Source: Aequorivita sp. H23M31 (GTDB taxonomy: Bacteria > Bacteroidota > Bacteroidia > Flavobacteriales > Flavobacteriaceae). Taken from it: a DNA stretch of 64,000 bases. Below, piece by piece: positions 40,071 through 49,370 of the stretch; within the stretch, counting starts at the first letter, position 1, and each line of letters begins with the position of its first letter. A model generated the notes under the pieces. It was given only the letters and a program-made list of their open reading frames with translations, had not been told where the DNA came from and searched no databases. The stretch lies in NCBI RefSeq assembly GCF_004022485.1, contig NZ_CP034951.1, positions 2,914,001 through 2,978,000 of the forward strand, given 5' to 3'. A program made the position numbers and the translations under genes.

Positions 40071-41963
40071 TTATCTCTTTACTATTATAAACTCTGACCT
40101 TCTGTTCTGCTGGTATTGTTCTTCAGTACAATTGTCACCGCACTTAACCGCGGGTCTGCTTTCTCCAAAGCCTTCTCCACTAATTCTATCCTTGGAGATT
40201 CCTTTTGAAATAACATATTGAACGGTACTTTGTGCTCGTTTATCAGACAGGGCCATATTGTAATTATCGTTACCTCTACTATCTGTATGCGCCTCAACCT
40301 TTATAATCATTTCGGGGTTGCGCTTCATTAGATCTACAAGTTTATCCAATTCGAAAGCAGCTTGAGGCTTGATATTGTGCTTATCATAATCAAACAAAAT
40401 TGGATTTAGATTAACTTTTTCATCTACAATCAATTCTTCTACTGGTCTTAGGGCAATACGTACTTTTTGCTCTTTTTCCTTAGAAGCAGTTATTGTTGCT
40501 GCGTTACTTTCATATCCTTCTTTAAACGCCTGAACTACGTGAGCTTGATCACAAGAAAGAGAAAAACGCTCATTGCCTTGGGCCGAAGTTTGTTTTGATT
40601 TAAGTTTATTCTCCATATTGTCAAAAAGATCTAGACGAGCGCCAGAAATTGGGGAATTTGTGTTTGCATCCACAACCAGCACAATAAGATTCACTTCACA
40701 AGATTCAATTTTATTTATCTTGTATATATCATCACTCCCTTTTCCTCCCAGACGATTTGAAGAAACATAACCTTCTTCTTTGCTGGCGTCATAAGTAAAA
40801 GCAAAATCGTCTGCACTGCTATTTACTCCAAGACCTAGGTTTTTAACTTCACCAAAGCCAGAACCACTTGCATCGGCTGCAAATACGTCAAGTCCACCCA
40901 TTCCAAGATGTCCATCACTGCTAAAATAAAGTGTTCCGTTGGAATCTACATATGGGAAACCCTCATTTCCTTCCGTGTTAATTGGACTGCCAAGATTCTC
41001 AGGTTTTCCAAAGGTGCCATTTGCGGAGATGGTAACTTTATAAATATCTGCTTTCCCAATTCCCCCGGGGCGATTACTTGAAAAATATAATGTATTTCCG
41101 TCAGGGCTCAAAGCTGGGTGACTATTTGAAAATTCGGGATCATTAAATGGAGCCGATTGAATGTTGGTCCATCTTCCATTTATGTTCTCGGCGAAATAGA
41201 TGTTCAACTGGTTAATACCTTCTTCATCCTTTTTAAATTTCCCATTGAAGTAGTCATTTCGGTCAAAATACATTCTTTTTCCGTCTGGAGAAAAAGCTGG
41301 ACTACTTTCGTGATATTTGGTATTAACGTCACCTTTTACCAGCTCGGCATCTTTTACAACCCCACCAACTATGGATGCCTTATAGATATCCAAATAAGGT
41401 TCGTCATTCCATCCGTAAGTTTTGCGATTGGTGTTTCTTGAAGAAGCAAAATAGAAATCATTCCCTCTCACTGTTCCTCCAAAATCAGAGTACTTAGAGT
41501 TTACATCACCCAAGTTGGTCGCTTTGTATTTTTGTGCATCCTCATCAATAATCTTTGGTAGGTAATTTGGGTTCTTCATAAAAGCTACAGCTCTGGAATC
41601 TGCCGGTTTCATTTGGGCAAATTGTTTCATATAGGTATTATAATCGCCAAACTTGCCATTTGCCTTTAAGGATTGGGCATAATTATAAACCGTTTCGGGA
41701 TCAAGGTCTTTACCTTTTATTATCTTTTTATAATAGGTTTCAGCTTGTTTAGTGTCATTTACAAAGTAATAGCTATTGGCCAAACGTTCATACACATAAG
41801 GACTTGCTTCACCTTTTTTGATCAATTTTGAATAGGCCTCGGCAGCGTCCGTATATTGTAGACGGTCATAATAACGATCCGCCTTTTTGGTTTGGCTGTT
41901 TTGAGCGGTAACCATTGTCGTACCGACCGCGAGAAGTAGAAGTATAGTATAGATTTTTTTCAT
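40071..41963 (-). CDS. OmpA-family protein with TPR and PD40 propeller
   Basis: A 630-residue envelope protein. A signal peptide (MKKIYTILLLLAVGTTMVTA) is followed by TPR-like helices (DAAEAYSKLIKKGEASPYVY, about 30-120), WD40-like PD40 repeats (SSPAFSPDGKRMYFDRNDYF, HPALSPDGNTLYFSSNRPGG, FPYVDSNGTLYFSSDGH, about 200-400), a carboxypeptidase-like beta domain (LIVLVVDANTNSPISGARLD, near 430) and an OmpA C-terminal peptidoglycan-binding domain (HTDSRGNDNYNMALSDKRAQ, near 560). The same architecture, next to PorP/SprF and a long adhesin, recurs in flavobacterial type IX gene clusters. It probably anchors the surface complex to the cell wall. Confidence 0.92.
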   Translation of the reverse strand: MKKIYTILLLLAVGTTMVTAQNSQTKKADRYYDRLQYTDAAEAYSKLIKKGEASPYVYERLANSYYFVNDTKQAETYYKKIIKGKDLDPETVYNYAQSLKANGKFGDYNTYMKQFAQMKPADSRAVAFMKNPNYLPKIIDEDAQKYKATNLGDVNSKYSDFGGTVRGNDFYFASSRNTNRKTYGWNDEPYLDIYKASIVGGVVKDAELVKGDVNTKYHESSPAFSPDGKRMYFDRNDYFNGKFKKDEEGINQLNIYFAENINGRWTNIQSAPFNDPEFSNSHPALSPDGNTLYFSSNRPGGIGKADIYKVTISANGTFGKPENLGSPINTEGNEGFPYVDSNGTLYFSSDGHLGMGGLDVFAADASGSGFGEVKNLGLGVNSSADDFAFTYDASKEEGYVSSNRLGGKGSDDIYKINKIESCEVNLIVLVVDANTNSPISGARLDLFDNMENKLKSKQTSAQGNERFSLSCDQAHVVQAFKEGYESNAATITASKEKEQKVRIALRPVEELIVDEKVNLNPILFDYDKHNIKPQAAFELDKLVDLMKRNPEMIIKVEAHTDSRGNDNYNMALSDKRAQSTVQYVISKGISKDRISGEGFGESRPAVKCGDNCTEEQYQQNRRSEFIIVKR

Positions 41964-41986
41964 CTTAAATGAAATTAATTAGGTTA

Positions 41987-42904
41987 TTAGAAGAATCTTG
42001 GTGAACGTAGGATACGTGGCTTAAAGAATACATCAAAAGTAAGTATTACCTCGTGCGAAGCCGGTCCTACCGTTTTGATATCCGACACTACGTGATCGTA
42101 AGCATAGCCAATACGGATGTTAGGGGTTACCTGAAATCCGACCAAACCACTAAAGGAATCGTCCAATCTATAAGATGCACCAAGTTCAAACCTGTCATAG
42201 AAAAGGGCATTCAGGTTTGCATCAACAGATACGGGCGCATCGAATGCCGACTTCACCATCACGGAAGGTTTCAACTTAAAGTTGTCCGACATTTGAAATA
42301 CGTAACCCGCTGTAGCAAAATAATGATTTGTTTCAGATCCGTATTTAACGCCATTTTCATCCAAGTGCACAGATTTCAACATATTCGGAACAGAAAGTCC
42401 TACATAAAATCTATCCCCATAAAGATAAGCTCCCGCCCCAATATTAGGATAGGTGTTTTTTATGTTTTCCGAAAAGAAAGGATCTCCTGGGTCTTGCAGA
42501 TCCAAGTCTGCTAGTCCCACATCATGGAAGGTTGCTCCTGCTTTCAAACCTAAAGCCAATTTAATATTGGTCGACATTTGTAGGGTATAAGAGAAATCAA
42601 CAAAAACATTTGTTTCTTTTACCGGACCCAATTCATCCTTAATGGCCGACAATCCCAGCCCCACCTTTTCTCCAATTGGAGAATGGGCTGAGAAAGTTAT
42701 AGTTGTTGGGTTATCCTTCATACCGGACCATTGATCTCGATATAGGGCAGTCATGGAAAGACTTTCTTTAGACCCCGCATAAGCCGGGTTGATCACGTTC
42801 ATATTGTACATGTACTGAGTGTATTGCGGATCTTGTTGTGCCTGTGTTTCCTGAAAGAGCAAAACCGTCATCAATACTATTAGGATATATATGTGTTTTT
42901 TCAT
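41987..42904 (-). CDS. PorP/SprF family type IX secretion membrane protein
   Basis: A 305-residue outer-membrane protein of the PorP/SprF family, needed in Flavobacterium johnsoniae for surface delivery and attachment of SprB-like adhesins. The mature N-terminus has the hallmark QDPQYTQYMYNMNVINPAYA followed by GSKESLSMTALYRDQWSG, and the rest is a beta-barrel with many aromatic strand ends (FDVFFKPRILRSPRFF). The frame extends 11 codons upstream of the ATG at 42904; that extra piece would precede the signal peptide MKKHIYILIVLMTVLLF, so I exclude it. It lies between the adhesin and OmpA genes, 23 and 38 bases away, in one operon. Confidence 0.94.
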   Translation of the reverse strand: MKKHIYILIVLMTVLLFQETQAQQDPQYTQYMYNMNVINPAYAGSKESLSMTALYRDQWSGMKDNPTTITFSAHSPIGEKVGLGLSAIKDELGPVKETNVFVDFSYTLQMSTNIKLALGLKAGATFHDVGLADLDLQDPGDPFFSENIKNTYPNIGAGAYLYGDRFYVGLSVPNMLKSVHLDENGVKYGSETNHYFATAGYVFQMSDNFKLKPSVMVKSAFDAPVSVDANLNALFYDRFELGASYRLDDSFSGLVGFQVTPNIRIGYAYDHVVSDIKTVGPASHEVILTFDVFFKPRILRSPRFF

Positions 42905-42942
42905 TTTTATCTTTTTGATAGTTAAAAAGTATCTCATGGTTT

Positions 42943-45900
42943 CTAGTTAGCCTTTTGGTTAAGATAAATCCATCCCGTGGCCTGTTGACCATAGACTGCG
43001 TCGTTTCCAGCAAGATCTATTACATAAAAATAAGTGCCAGTTGGCAATTCCTTGCCATCATTTGTCTGGCCTTTCCACTGATTGGTATAATTTACCTGCT
43101 CATAAACTTGAGTTCCGTATCGGTTAAAAATCTGAAGTTTCTTAACTCCAGTTCTATCGTTCAGGAAGGTGAGATCCAAAAAGTCATTATAACCATCATC
43201 ATTAGGAGAGATACCTTGTGAAATTACACAGTTGCCAATAGGATATAAGGTAATATCCACTGAATCCTCTCCAATACATCCACCTGAGTTAATAACTACC
43301 ATATAGGTCTGAGCTCCAATTAAACCAGCTTCCAGAGATATATCCAAGGTGCTATTTGTAGCTCCGTCAATTGGGTCACCATTCAAAAACCATTGATAGG
43401 TTACGTTTTCTTCTGAAGTAGTAGCGGTTAATGTATGAGGCTCATTGGGGCAGGTTTGGAAATCAGCATCTACTGTTACCTCTAAATCATTTCCTACGCC
43501 AATAATAATTGTATCCTCTCCAGTACATCCATCTATATTGGTAACTATAACCTTATATTCCCCTATCTCAGTAATAACAAGAGTTTGATTGTTTTCACCG
43601 CTTAGGAGAACTCCATTCAAGTACCACTCGAACATCATGTTTTGTGGATCTGCTACCTGGGCAGTAAGAATGGTTGTTTCATCAAAGCAACTATCAAAAT
43701 CATCGCCTAGATCGACAATAATAGGATCTGTAATACTAATCTCGATACTGTCCGTGGCAGTACAAGTGCCAACAGTTACTTCCAATGAGTAAACTCCGCT
43801 TTCGGTTACCACAATTGTAGGAGTAGTTTCGCCTGTATTCCATAAATAAGTTATACCAGTAGTATCTCCTGTTATAATCGGGATTATTTCAAAGGAACCG
43901 CCTTCGCATATAGTTTCATCAGGTCCTAAATCCAATAGTGGTGGATCGTTGACTATTATATCTATGGTAAAGGTTTCAATGCTACAAGGAGGATATTGTA
44001 AAGTAACGGTGTACGTTCCTTCTACCGTTGGGGTATATGTGGCATCTGTAGAAACAACGGTTCCAGATGGATCTTTCCACTCATAGGTTACCAAATTTAG
44101 ATCGATATTACTATTTGTTGGTGTAGCATCCAATGTCGGGAATGGATCCGTTGAGCAAATGGTAACTTCGCCAGGTAGGTCAGTTGTAAGAGCAACGGAA
44201 TCTTCTATGGTAAGATCAAAGGAAACAATGCTAAAACAAGACGGTTGATCAACATTTTCAACGCGTACGTAGATAGTTTCAGGATTACTTACATTTTGAT
44301 AAGCGCTAGGATCTGCAATTGGATTTACATTCGATTGGGCTTCCAATTCATCTGTATGGAATGAGATGTTGAACAGGTTAGGGTTTTGACCGTTCAAAAT
44401 AGTAGGAATCTGGCTTTCCAAATCAAAAACTCCGGGAGTTCCTACTGGTGCACATACGGACATATCAGGAGGTGTAACAATATCCGGTTGTACAGTTCCA
44501 TGTCTTAAGGTAATATCATCTATGGCAAGATCATTACCACAACCACCACCAGAGTTATTTACCAATACAAGTTGAACGTCTGTGTTATTACCAGTATTGA
44601 AATTGATGGAGTATTCAAACCATCTAGGTACGGTTCCATTTTCTATATCGCCAGTTGTTACTTGAGCAACGGTATTCCCCATCATATCCTCAATTCTGAA
44701 AAGGACATTGGCAGGAATTCCACCGCCAGGGCAAATACCTGTATTTGTATCATATACGGTAGTAATCCAGGCATTGAAGGTAAAATCAGTGTTTGGTGTT
44801 AACGTGATAGTCCTACGATAAAATTCGTCTGGTGCAATTGAAGCGTTTACAAACATCATTCGACCGTCAACATCTCCGGTATGATCTTGCATATCTGTAA
44901 ACCATCCTGTATTCAATCCAGCCGAAGTGCTTACCAAAGCGTATTCGCCATCGTCAATTTGTCCAGTTGCTTTAAAGGTGTAATTGGTATAAGGACTTTG
45001 ACCTCTTCCAACACCAGATCCAAAATCTTCCACAAAATCTATTCCTTCACATTCTGGTTCTACAGTACAAGGACCAGTAAGGAAGGTAATTTCAACACTA
45101 TCTCTAATGGTACAACCATCTTTGGTCAGCGCTAGAGTGTATATTCCCGAATCCGTTACGGTTAATGTTTCCGTAGTTTCGCCTCCAGGACTCCAGAGAA
45201 AAGTCGCGCCGGTAATATCACCTACAATTTCAGGAATTATTTCATATGAAGCTACATCGCAGAAAACCTTGTCTGGACCTAAATTCATAGTAACATCAAT
45301 ACTTCCTGTTATGGTAACTTGAACATCGTCCGTAACAGTTACGACATCGCCATTACAATTTGTGTAAATAGCCTGAGCGGTATAGACTGTAACCGGGTCG
45401 GTAGGACAAACATTAATTGTGGTATCTGTTCCAATTTCATTGCCATCGGCATCCAACCAAGAAAAAACCACGTTTGAATCTCCGTTTGGAGTATACCGCC
45501 AAGCTTCGTATGTAGCTGACCAGTTACCAGTGTTTCTTCCGGGAGCAGACTCACCTATAGTACCATCCTGATTCTGAATACCTACTACGGCATTACCATC
45601 ATTCCAATTCGGGCAACCCGCAGATCTATCCTTAATATAGATTTCAACTACGTTAGTGGTTTCGTACATAACTATCTGCGAGGTAAGCTTGAGGTTTGTA
45701 CAACTGAAGTACTTGATGTCATTAAAATTCACTACCATAGTACGATCAGGGGCTTCTCCAAAAACGGTCCAGTTTATTTTTCCTTCATCACCTGTGGACG
45801 GATAGATATCCATATAGGGGCCAAAAATAGCCGCATGGAAAAGGATTGGATTCGGAATTGATTGATCAAAACTCCATTCACAACGTGTATTTGGTGGGTT

Positions 45901-46314
45901 TTGAGTCAAATCAAAAGAAACCACGCCGTTAGATCCAATAACCATTTGTGTATAAACTTGCCCGTAAAAGCAAAATTCGAATGGTAAAGTAATCATGGGC
46001 GACCATCGGTCATCGATATTCACCGCAACCGGTGTCCCACCCATAAATGGGAATGGGGGATCGTAAGGAATTGAGGAAACGGAATAGGTGCTTGTGTCGC
46101 CAGTATAAAGATATTCGGCGGTAAGGTCTGTACAAGTTTCATTACAATCCAGCACTATATCTTCCCCAGCATCGACATTGGGATGTCCTGGGCCTTGGGC
46201 AAAGCCTGATAGGGATATCACAAATATTCCGATGAGCAAGAAAGTGTTTCGCGCAAAGTTACCCTTCAATAAATAGGAACAACTTTGTAAACAGAGAAGT
46301 AATTTTTTCTTCAT
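42943..46314 (-). CDS. Long surface protein with type B type IX sorting domain (SprB-like)
   Basis: A 1,123-residue secreted protein. The N-terminus (to about residue 40) is a long signal peptide, then a nidogen-like beta region (GSNGVVSFDLTQNPPNTRCE, IPNPILFHAAIFGPYMDIYP, about 70-290). Several Ig-like modules follow with the phrase GxYTLxLTxxGCTxxDSVEI or close variants (LTVTDSGIYTLALTKDGCTI), typical of SprB-type adhesins, and an extra domain around 430-610 resembling a discoidin or MAM-like module. The last 90 residues are the gliding-motility-associated type B domain (ISPNDDGYNDFLDL, IFNRYGTQVYEQVNYTNQWK, LPTGTYFYVIDLAG). Many Cys pairs suggest extracellular disulfides. It would be exported by the type IX system with the PorP/SprF partner encoded just downstream. 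Confidence 0.93.
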   Translation of the reverse strand: MKKKLLLCLQSCSYLLKGNFARNTFLLIGIFVISLSGFAQGPGHPNVDAGEDIVLDCNETCTDLTAEYLYTGDTSTYSVSSIPYDPPFPFMGGTPVAVNIDDRWSPMITLPFEFCFYGQVYTQMVIGSNGVVSFDLTQNPPNTRCEWSFDQSIPNPILFHAAIFGPYMDIYPSTGDEGKINWTVFGEAPDRTMVVNFNDIKYFSCTNLKLTSQIVMYETTNVVEIYIKDRSAGCPNWNDGNAVVGIQNQDGTIGESAPGRNTGNWSATYEAWRYTPNGDSNVVFSWLDADGNEIGTDTTINVCPTDPVTVYTAQAIYTNCNGDVVTVTDDVQVTITGSIDVTMNLGPDKVFCDVASYEIIPEIVGDITGATFLWSPGGETTETLTVTDSGIYTLALTKDGCTIRDSVEITFLTGPCTVEPECEGIDFVEDFGSGVGRGQSPYTNYTFKATGQIDDGEYALVSTSAGLNTGWFTDMQDHTGDVDGRMMFVNASIAPDEFYRRTITLTPNTDFTFNAWITTVYDTNTGICPGGGIPANVLFRIEDMMGNTVAQVTTGDIENGTVPRWFEYSINFNTGNNTDVQLVLVNNSGGGCGNDLAIDDITLRHGTVQPDIVTPPDMSVCAPVGTPGVFDLESQIPTILNGQNPNLFNISFHTDELEAQSNVNPIADPSAYQNVSNPETIYVRVENVDQPSCFSIVSFDLTIEDSVALTTDLPGEVTICSTDPFPTLDATPTNSNIDLNLVTYEWKDPSGTVVSTDATYTPTVEGTYTVTLQYPPCSIETFTIDIIVNDPPLLDLGPDETICEGGSFEIIPIITGDTTGITYLWNTGETTPTIVVTESGVYSLEVTVGTCTATDSIEISITDPIIVDLGDDFDSCFDETTILTAQVADPQNMMFEWYLNGVLLSGENNQTLVITEIGEYKVIVTNIDGCTGEDTIIIGVGNDLEVTVDADFQTCPNEPHTLTATTSEENVTYQWFLNGDPIDGATNSTLDISLEAGLIGAQTYMVVINSGGCIGEDSVDITLYPIGNCVISQGISPNDDGYNDFLDLTFLNDRTGVKKLQIFNRYGTQVYEQVNYTNQWKGQTNDGKELPTGTYFYVIDLAGNDAVYGQQATGWIYLNQKAN

Positions 46315-46628
46315 AAAGCTTCAATTGAGATATTATCGTAAGTTAAGTTAAAATTTTTAACAGCCGAATATAATAAATTTCTAACATTCAAAGCTAGGAA
46401 TTCAATACGAACTTTTATAAATTATTTATGCCAAGCCACTGATGGAGTATAGAGAGAAGAGTAGAAAGTGGTTGAAATGTTAAGGGGCTTAGCTGGTTAG
46501 CTTAAAATTTATAACTAAAATTTCCAATTCAGCAGTAAGCATAAACATTTCCGCAGTATTTTTCTTTTTCCTTAAAACAAAATAGTTAATTAGCTGTAAA
46601 GAAAAGAAAAGCCTTCCAAGGGGTTTTG
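46315..46628. other. Divergent intergenic region between the adhesin operon and hflX
   Basis: About 310 bases of AT-rich DNA holding promoter-like boxes for both directions and no convincing gene. A purine-rich segment lies near 46445-46490. Confidence 0.55.
46389..46396 (-). promoter_or_regulatory. Candidate -7 element of the adhesin/PorP/OmpA operon
   Basis: Minus-strand TAGCTTTG, about 75 bases before the adhesin ATG. No clear -33 box. Confidence 0.4.
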
Positions 46629-46636
46629 TACATTTG
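46629..46636 (+). promoter_or_regulatory. Candidate -7 element TACATTTG of hflX
   Basis: TACATTTG lies 16 bases before the ATG at 46653 and overlaps the upstream codons of the open frame, which argues for the later start. Confidence 0.45.
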
Positions 46637-46652
46637 TTTTATATATAAGCTT

Positions 46653-47867
46653 ATGATAGATCAAACAGATATTTCGTACGAGAACACAATATTAATTGGC
46701 TTGATTACCCAATTCCAAGATGAGGAACTTAGTGAAGAATATTTAGATGAATTGGAATTTCTCGCTTTTACCGCAGGTGGGGAAGTTAAACGCCGTTTTT
46801 CTCAAAAAATGGATGTTCCGAATCCAAAGACTTTTATTGGAACGGGAAAATTGGAAGAGGTTAAACAATTTGTGGACGACAATGATATTGGGGTGGCAAT
46901 TTTTGATGATGAACTTTCTCCAGCCCAACAAAAGAATATTGAGCGTATTCTGAATATAAAAGTCATTGATAGAACCAATCTAATTCTCGACATTTTTGCG
47001 CAAAGGGCCCAAACCAGCTATGCGCGAACCCAGGTGGAATTGGCACAATATGAATATCTATTGCCAAGATTGGCCGGTATGTGGACTCACTTGGAGCGTC
47101 AGCGTGGGGGTATTGGGATGAGAGGACCCGGAGAGCGAGAAATTGAAACAGATAGAAGGATTGTGCGGGACAGGATTTCATTGCTAAAGGATAAATTAAA
47201 AAAAATTGACCGCCAAATGGATGTCCAACGGGGCAATCGGGGTGCTTTGGTGCGAGTGGCTTTAGTAGGATATACCAATGTAGGGAAATCCACCTTGATG
47301 AATGCTCTCAGCAAAAGCGAGGTTTTTGCGGAAAATAAACTTTTTGCCACTTTGGATACAACGGTGCGTAAAGTGGTGATTGGAAATCTTCCCTTTCTTC
47401 TTACAGATACTGTTGGTTTTATTAGGAAATTGCCTACCCAGTTAGTAGAATCCTTTAAAGGAACTTTGGATGAGGTTCGTGAAGCTGATTTGCTTTTGCA
47501 CGTAGTAGATATCTCACATCCTTCTTTTGAACATCATATTGAATCGGTTAACACTGTTTTAAAGGAAATAGGAAGCGGAGACAAACCAACGGTGATGGTC
47601 TTTAATAAGATTGATGCATACCATCCTGAAAAAATTGAAAGTGATGATCTAATGACCGAAAAGACCAAGGCTCATTATACTCTTGAGGAATGGAAAAAAA
47701 CTTGGATGGCCAAAATGAACGGAGATGCAATTTTTATATCTGCCTTAAATAGAGAAAACTTCGACGAATTAAGAAAATTGGTATATGATAAGGTGAGAGA
47801 AATCCACACTACCCGATTTCCTTATAACGATTTTCTTTATGAGGATTATACAGGAGAAGAAGAATAG
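46653..47867 (+). CDS. hflX: GTPase HflX
   Basis: A 404-residue ribosome-associated GTPase that splits stalled or heat-damaged 70S ribosomes. The N-terminal domain (RRFSQKMDVPNPKTFIGTGK; DDELSPAQQKNIE; RTQVELAQYEYLLPRL) and the glycine-rich GGIGMRGPGEREIETDRR precede the G domain with Walker A GYTNVGKSTLMNAL near residue 209, DTVGFIRKLP near 254 and NKID near 323. The open frame starts at 46626 with TTG, nine codons earlier, but that part overlaps the promoter box; MIDQTDISYEN fits homologues. Monocistronic and convergent with the acyl-CoA dehydrogenase gene. Confidence 0.96.
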   Translation: MIDQTDISYENTILIGLITQFQDEELSEEYLDELEFLAFTAGGEVKRRFSQKMDVPNPKTFIGTGKLEEVKQFVDDNDIGVAIFDDELSPAQQKNIERILNIKVIDRTNLILDIFAQRAQTSYARTQVELAQYEYLLPRLAGMWTHLERQRGGIGMRGPGEREIETDRRIVRDRISLLKDKLKKIDRQMDVQRGNRGALVRVALVGYTNVGKSTLMNALSKSEVFAENKLFATLDTTVRKVVIGNLPFLLTDTVGFIRKLPTQLVESFKGTLDEVREADLLLHVVDISHPSFEHHIESVNTVLKEIGSGDKPTVMVFNKIDAYHPEKIESDDLMTEKTKAHYTLEEWKKTWMAKMNGDAIFISALNRENFDELRKLVYDKVREIHTTRFPYNDFLYEDYTGEEE

Positions 47868-47909
47868 AAATAAATAGGTAAAGTGGAAAATTTTAAATAA
47901 ACCTTTGTT

Positions 47910-49274
47910 TTAAACAAAAGCACTATATCCAGTTATAGCGCGCCCAACAATTAAGGTATTGATTTCTTTTGTTCCCTCATAACTATATATTGCTTCTGCG
48001 TCTGCCACAAATCTAGCTACATCGTATTCCAATAAAATTCCATTGCCACCCATAACTTCGCGCGCACTGCGAACCACATCACGGGTTCGCATACTACAGA
48101 ATACTTTTGCTAAAGAAGCGTGCTCGTCGGTCAAGAGATTTTCATCCTGAAGTTCTGAAAGTCGGAAACAAAGAGTTTGCATAGCTGTTAAGTTTGCCAA
48201 CATTTCAACCAAATGATTTTGTATCAACTGGAAGGAAGCTATGGGTTTGCCAAACTGTTCTCTTTTTTTAGTGTATTTCAACGCACTTTCATAAGCGCCA
48301 CGCGCGCAACCTACTGCTTGCCAAGCCACAGCCGCACGGGTAACTTTCAAAACTTTTGCAGTGTCTTTAAACGAATCGCATTTTTGAAGCCTATCACTTT
48401 CAGGTATCCGGCAATCGGTCAATGTTATCAACGCATTTTGAACCGTTCGCAAGGCCATTTTGTTTTCAATTTTTTCAGCTTTAAACCCAGGATTACCTTT
48501 TCTCACCAAAAATCCTTTCACCCGATTTGTCGCTTCATCGTTGGCCCAAATTACGGTTACATCAGAAAAGGTGGCGTTTCCTATCCATTTTTTCTGTCCA
48601 TTTAAAATCCATTCATCTCCTTCTCGCCTGCAGGTAGTTCCCATTCCGCCAGCTACGGCAGAGCCCACATCTGGTTCTGTTAACCCAAAAGCTCCAATAA
48701 CTTCCATTCGAGCCATTTTGGGGAGCCACTCCTGTTTTTGCTCTTCACTTCCGCAGATATTTATTGAGCTCATGGCCAAACCGCTATGCACTCCGAAAAA
48801 AGTGGAGATTGAGACGTCAACCCTAGCCATTTCCATGGCTATAATTCCTTCCATCACAAAATTTTCATTGGGAGTGCCATAGCCATCAATGGTAAGACCA
48901 CAAATATTCAACGCCGCCATTTTCGGAATAATCTCAAAAGGAAATTCGGCCCTATTCCAATATTCATTGGCAATTGGTCGAACTTCATCTTCCATGAAAT
49001 TTCGGATTTTCAGTTGTAACTCCCTTTGTTCGGGGGTCAATTTTGAACTTAATTCATAGAAATCTCCTGAAATGGGAGGTAACTTGTGCTGCCCTTTTTT
49101 GCCACTTTTATGTTTTAGCATTTTCATCAACCCATCCAGTTGCCGATCGTCGAGCTCTCCAACAGTTTTCATAATTTCGGAAAGATCCACTTTTTCTGAA
49201 AGCTTGGCCAATGCATCTATATCGATACCTTTCATTAAATGCAGCGACTTTTTAATTTTTGAGAAGATGGACAT
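47910..49274 (-). CDS. Acyl-CoA dehydrogenase
   Basis: A 454-residue FAD enzyme that makes a 2,3-double bond in acyl-CoA. The family core starts near residue 75 (LTPEQRELQLKIRNFMEDEV), with FAD-binding AFGLTEPDVGSAVAGG near 196, NGQKKWIGNA near 222, RGAYESALKYTKKREQFGKP and the C-terminal EVMGGNGILLEYDVARFVAD, whose following YSYEGTKEIN supplies the catalytic Glu near 430. The catalytic pattern with Glu in the last helix resembles the glutaryl- and short-chain group. An extra N-terminal 70 residues (LMKGIDIDALAKLSEKVDLS and a Lys-rich stretch) is unusual for the family and mostly helical. It is not next to other beta-oxidation genes. Confidence 0.93.
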   Translation of the reverse strand: MSIFSKIKKSLHLMKGIDIDALAKLSEKVDLSEIMKTVGELDDRQLDGLMKMLKHKSGKKGQHKLPPISGDFYELSSKLTPEQRELQLKIRNFMEDEVRPIANEYWNRAEFPFEIIPKMAALNICGLTIDGYGTPNENFVMEGIIAMEMARVDVSISTFFGVHSGLAMSSINICGSEEQKQEWLPKMARMEVIGAFGLTEPDVGSAVAGGMGTTCRREGDEWILNGQKKWIGNATFSDVTVIWANDEATNRVKGFLVRKGNPGFKAEKIENKMALRTVQNALITLTDCRIPESDRLQKCDSFKDTAKVLKVTRAAVAWQAVGCARGAYESALKYTKKREQFGKPIASFQLIQNHLVEMLANLTAMQTLCFRLSELQDENLLTDEHASLAKVFCSMRTRDVVRSAREVMGGNGILLEYDVARFVADAEAIYSYEGTKEINTLIVGRAITGYSAFV

Positions 49275-49370
49275 AAGATTTTTTTAAGAGATGAGTTTTA
49301 AAGATACCCATATCCTATTTTCACAAAGCACAAAGAAAAGTTAATTTGGAAACTCCAACTGGTTAAGAGG

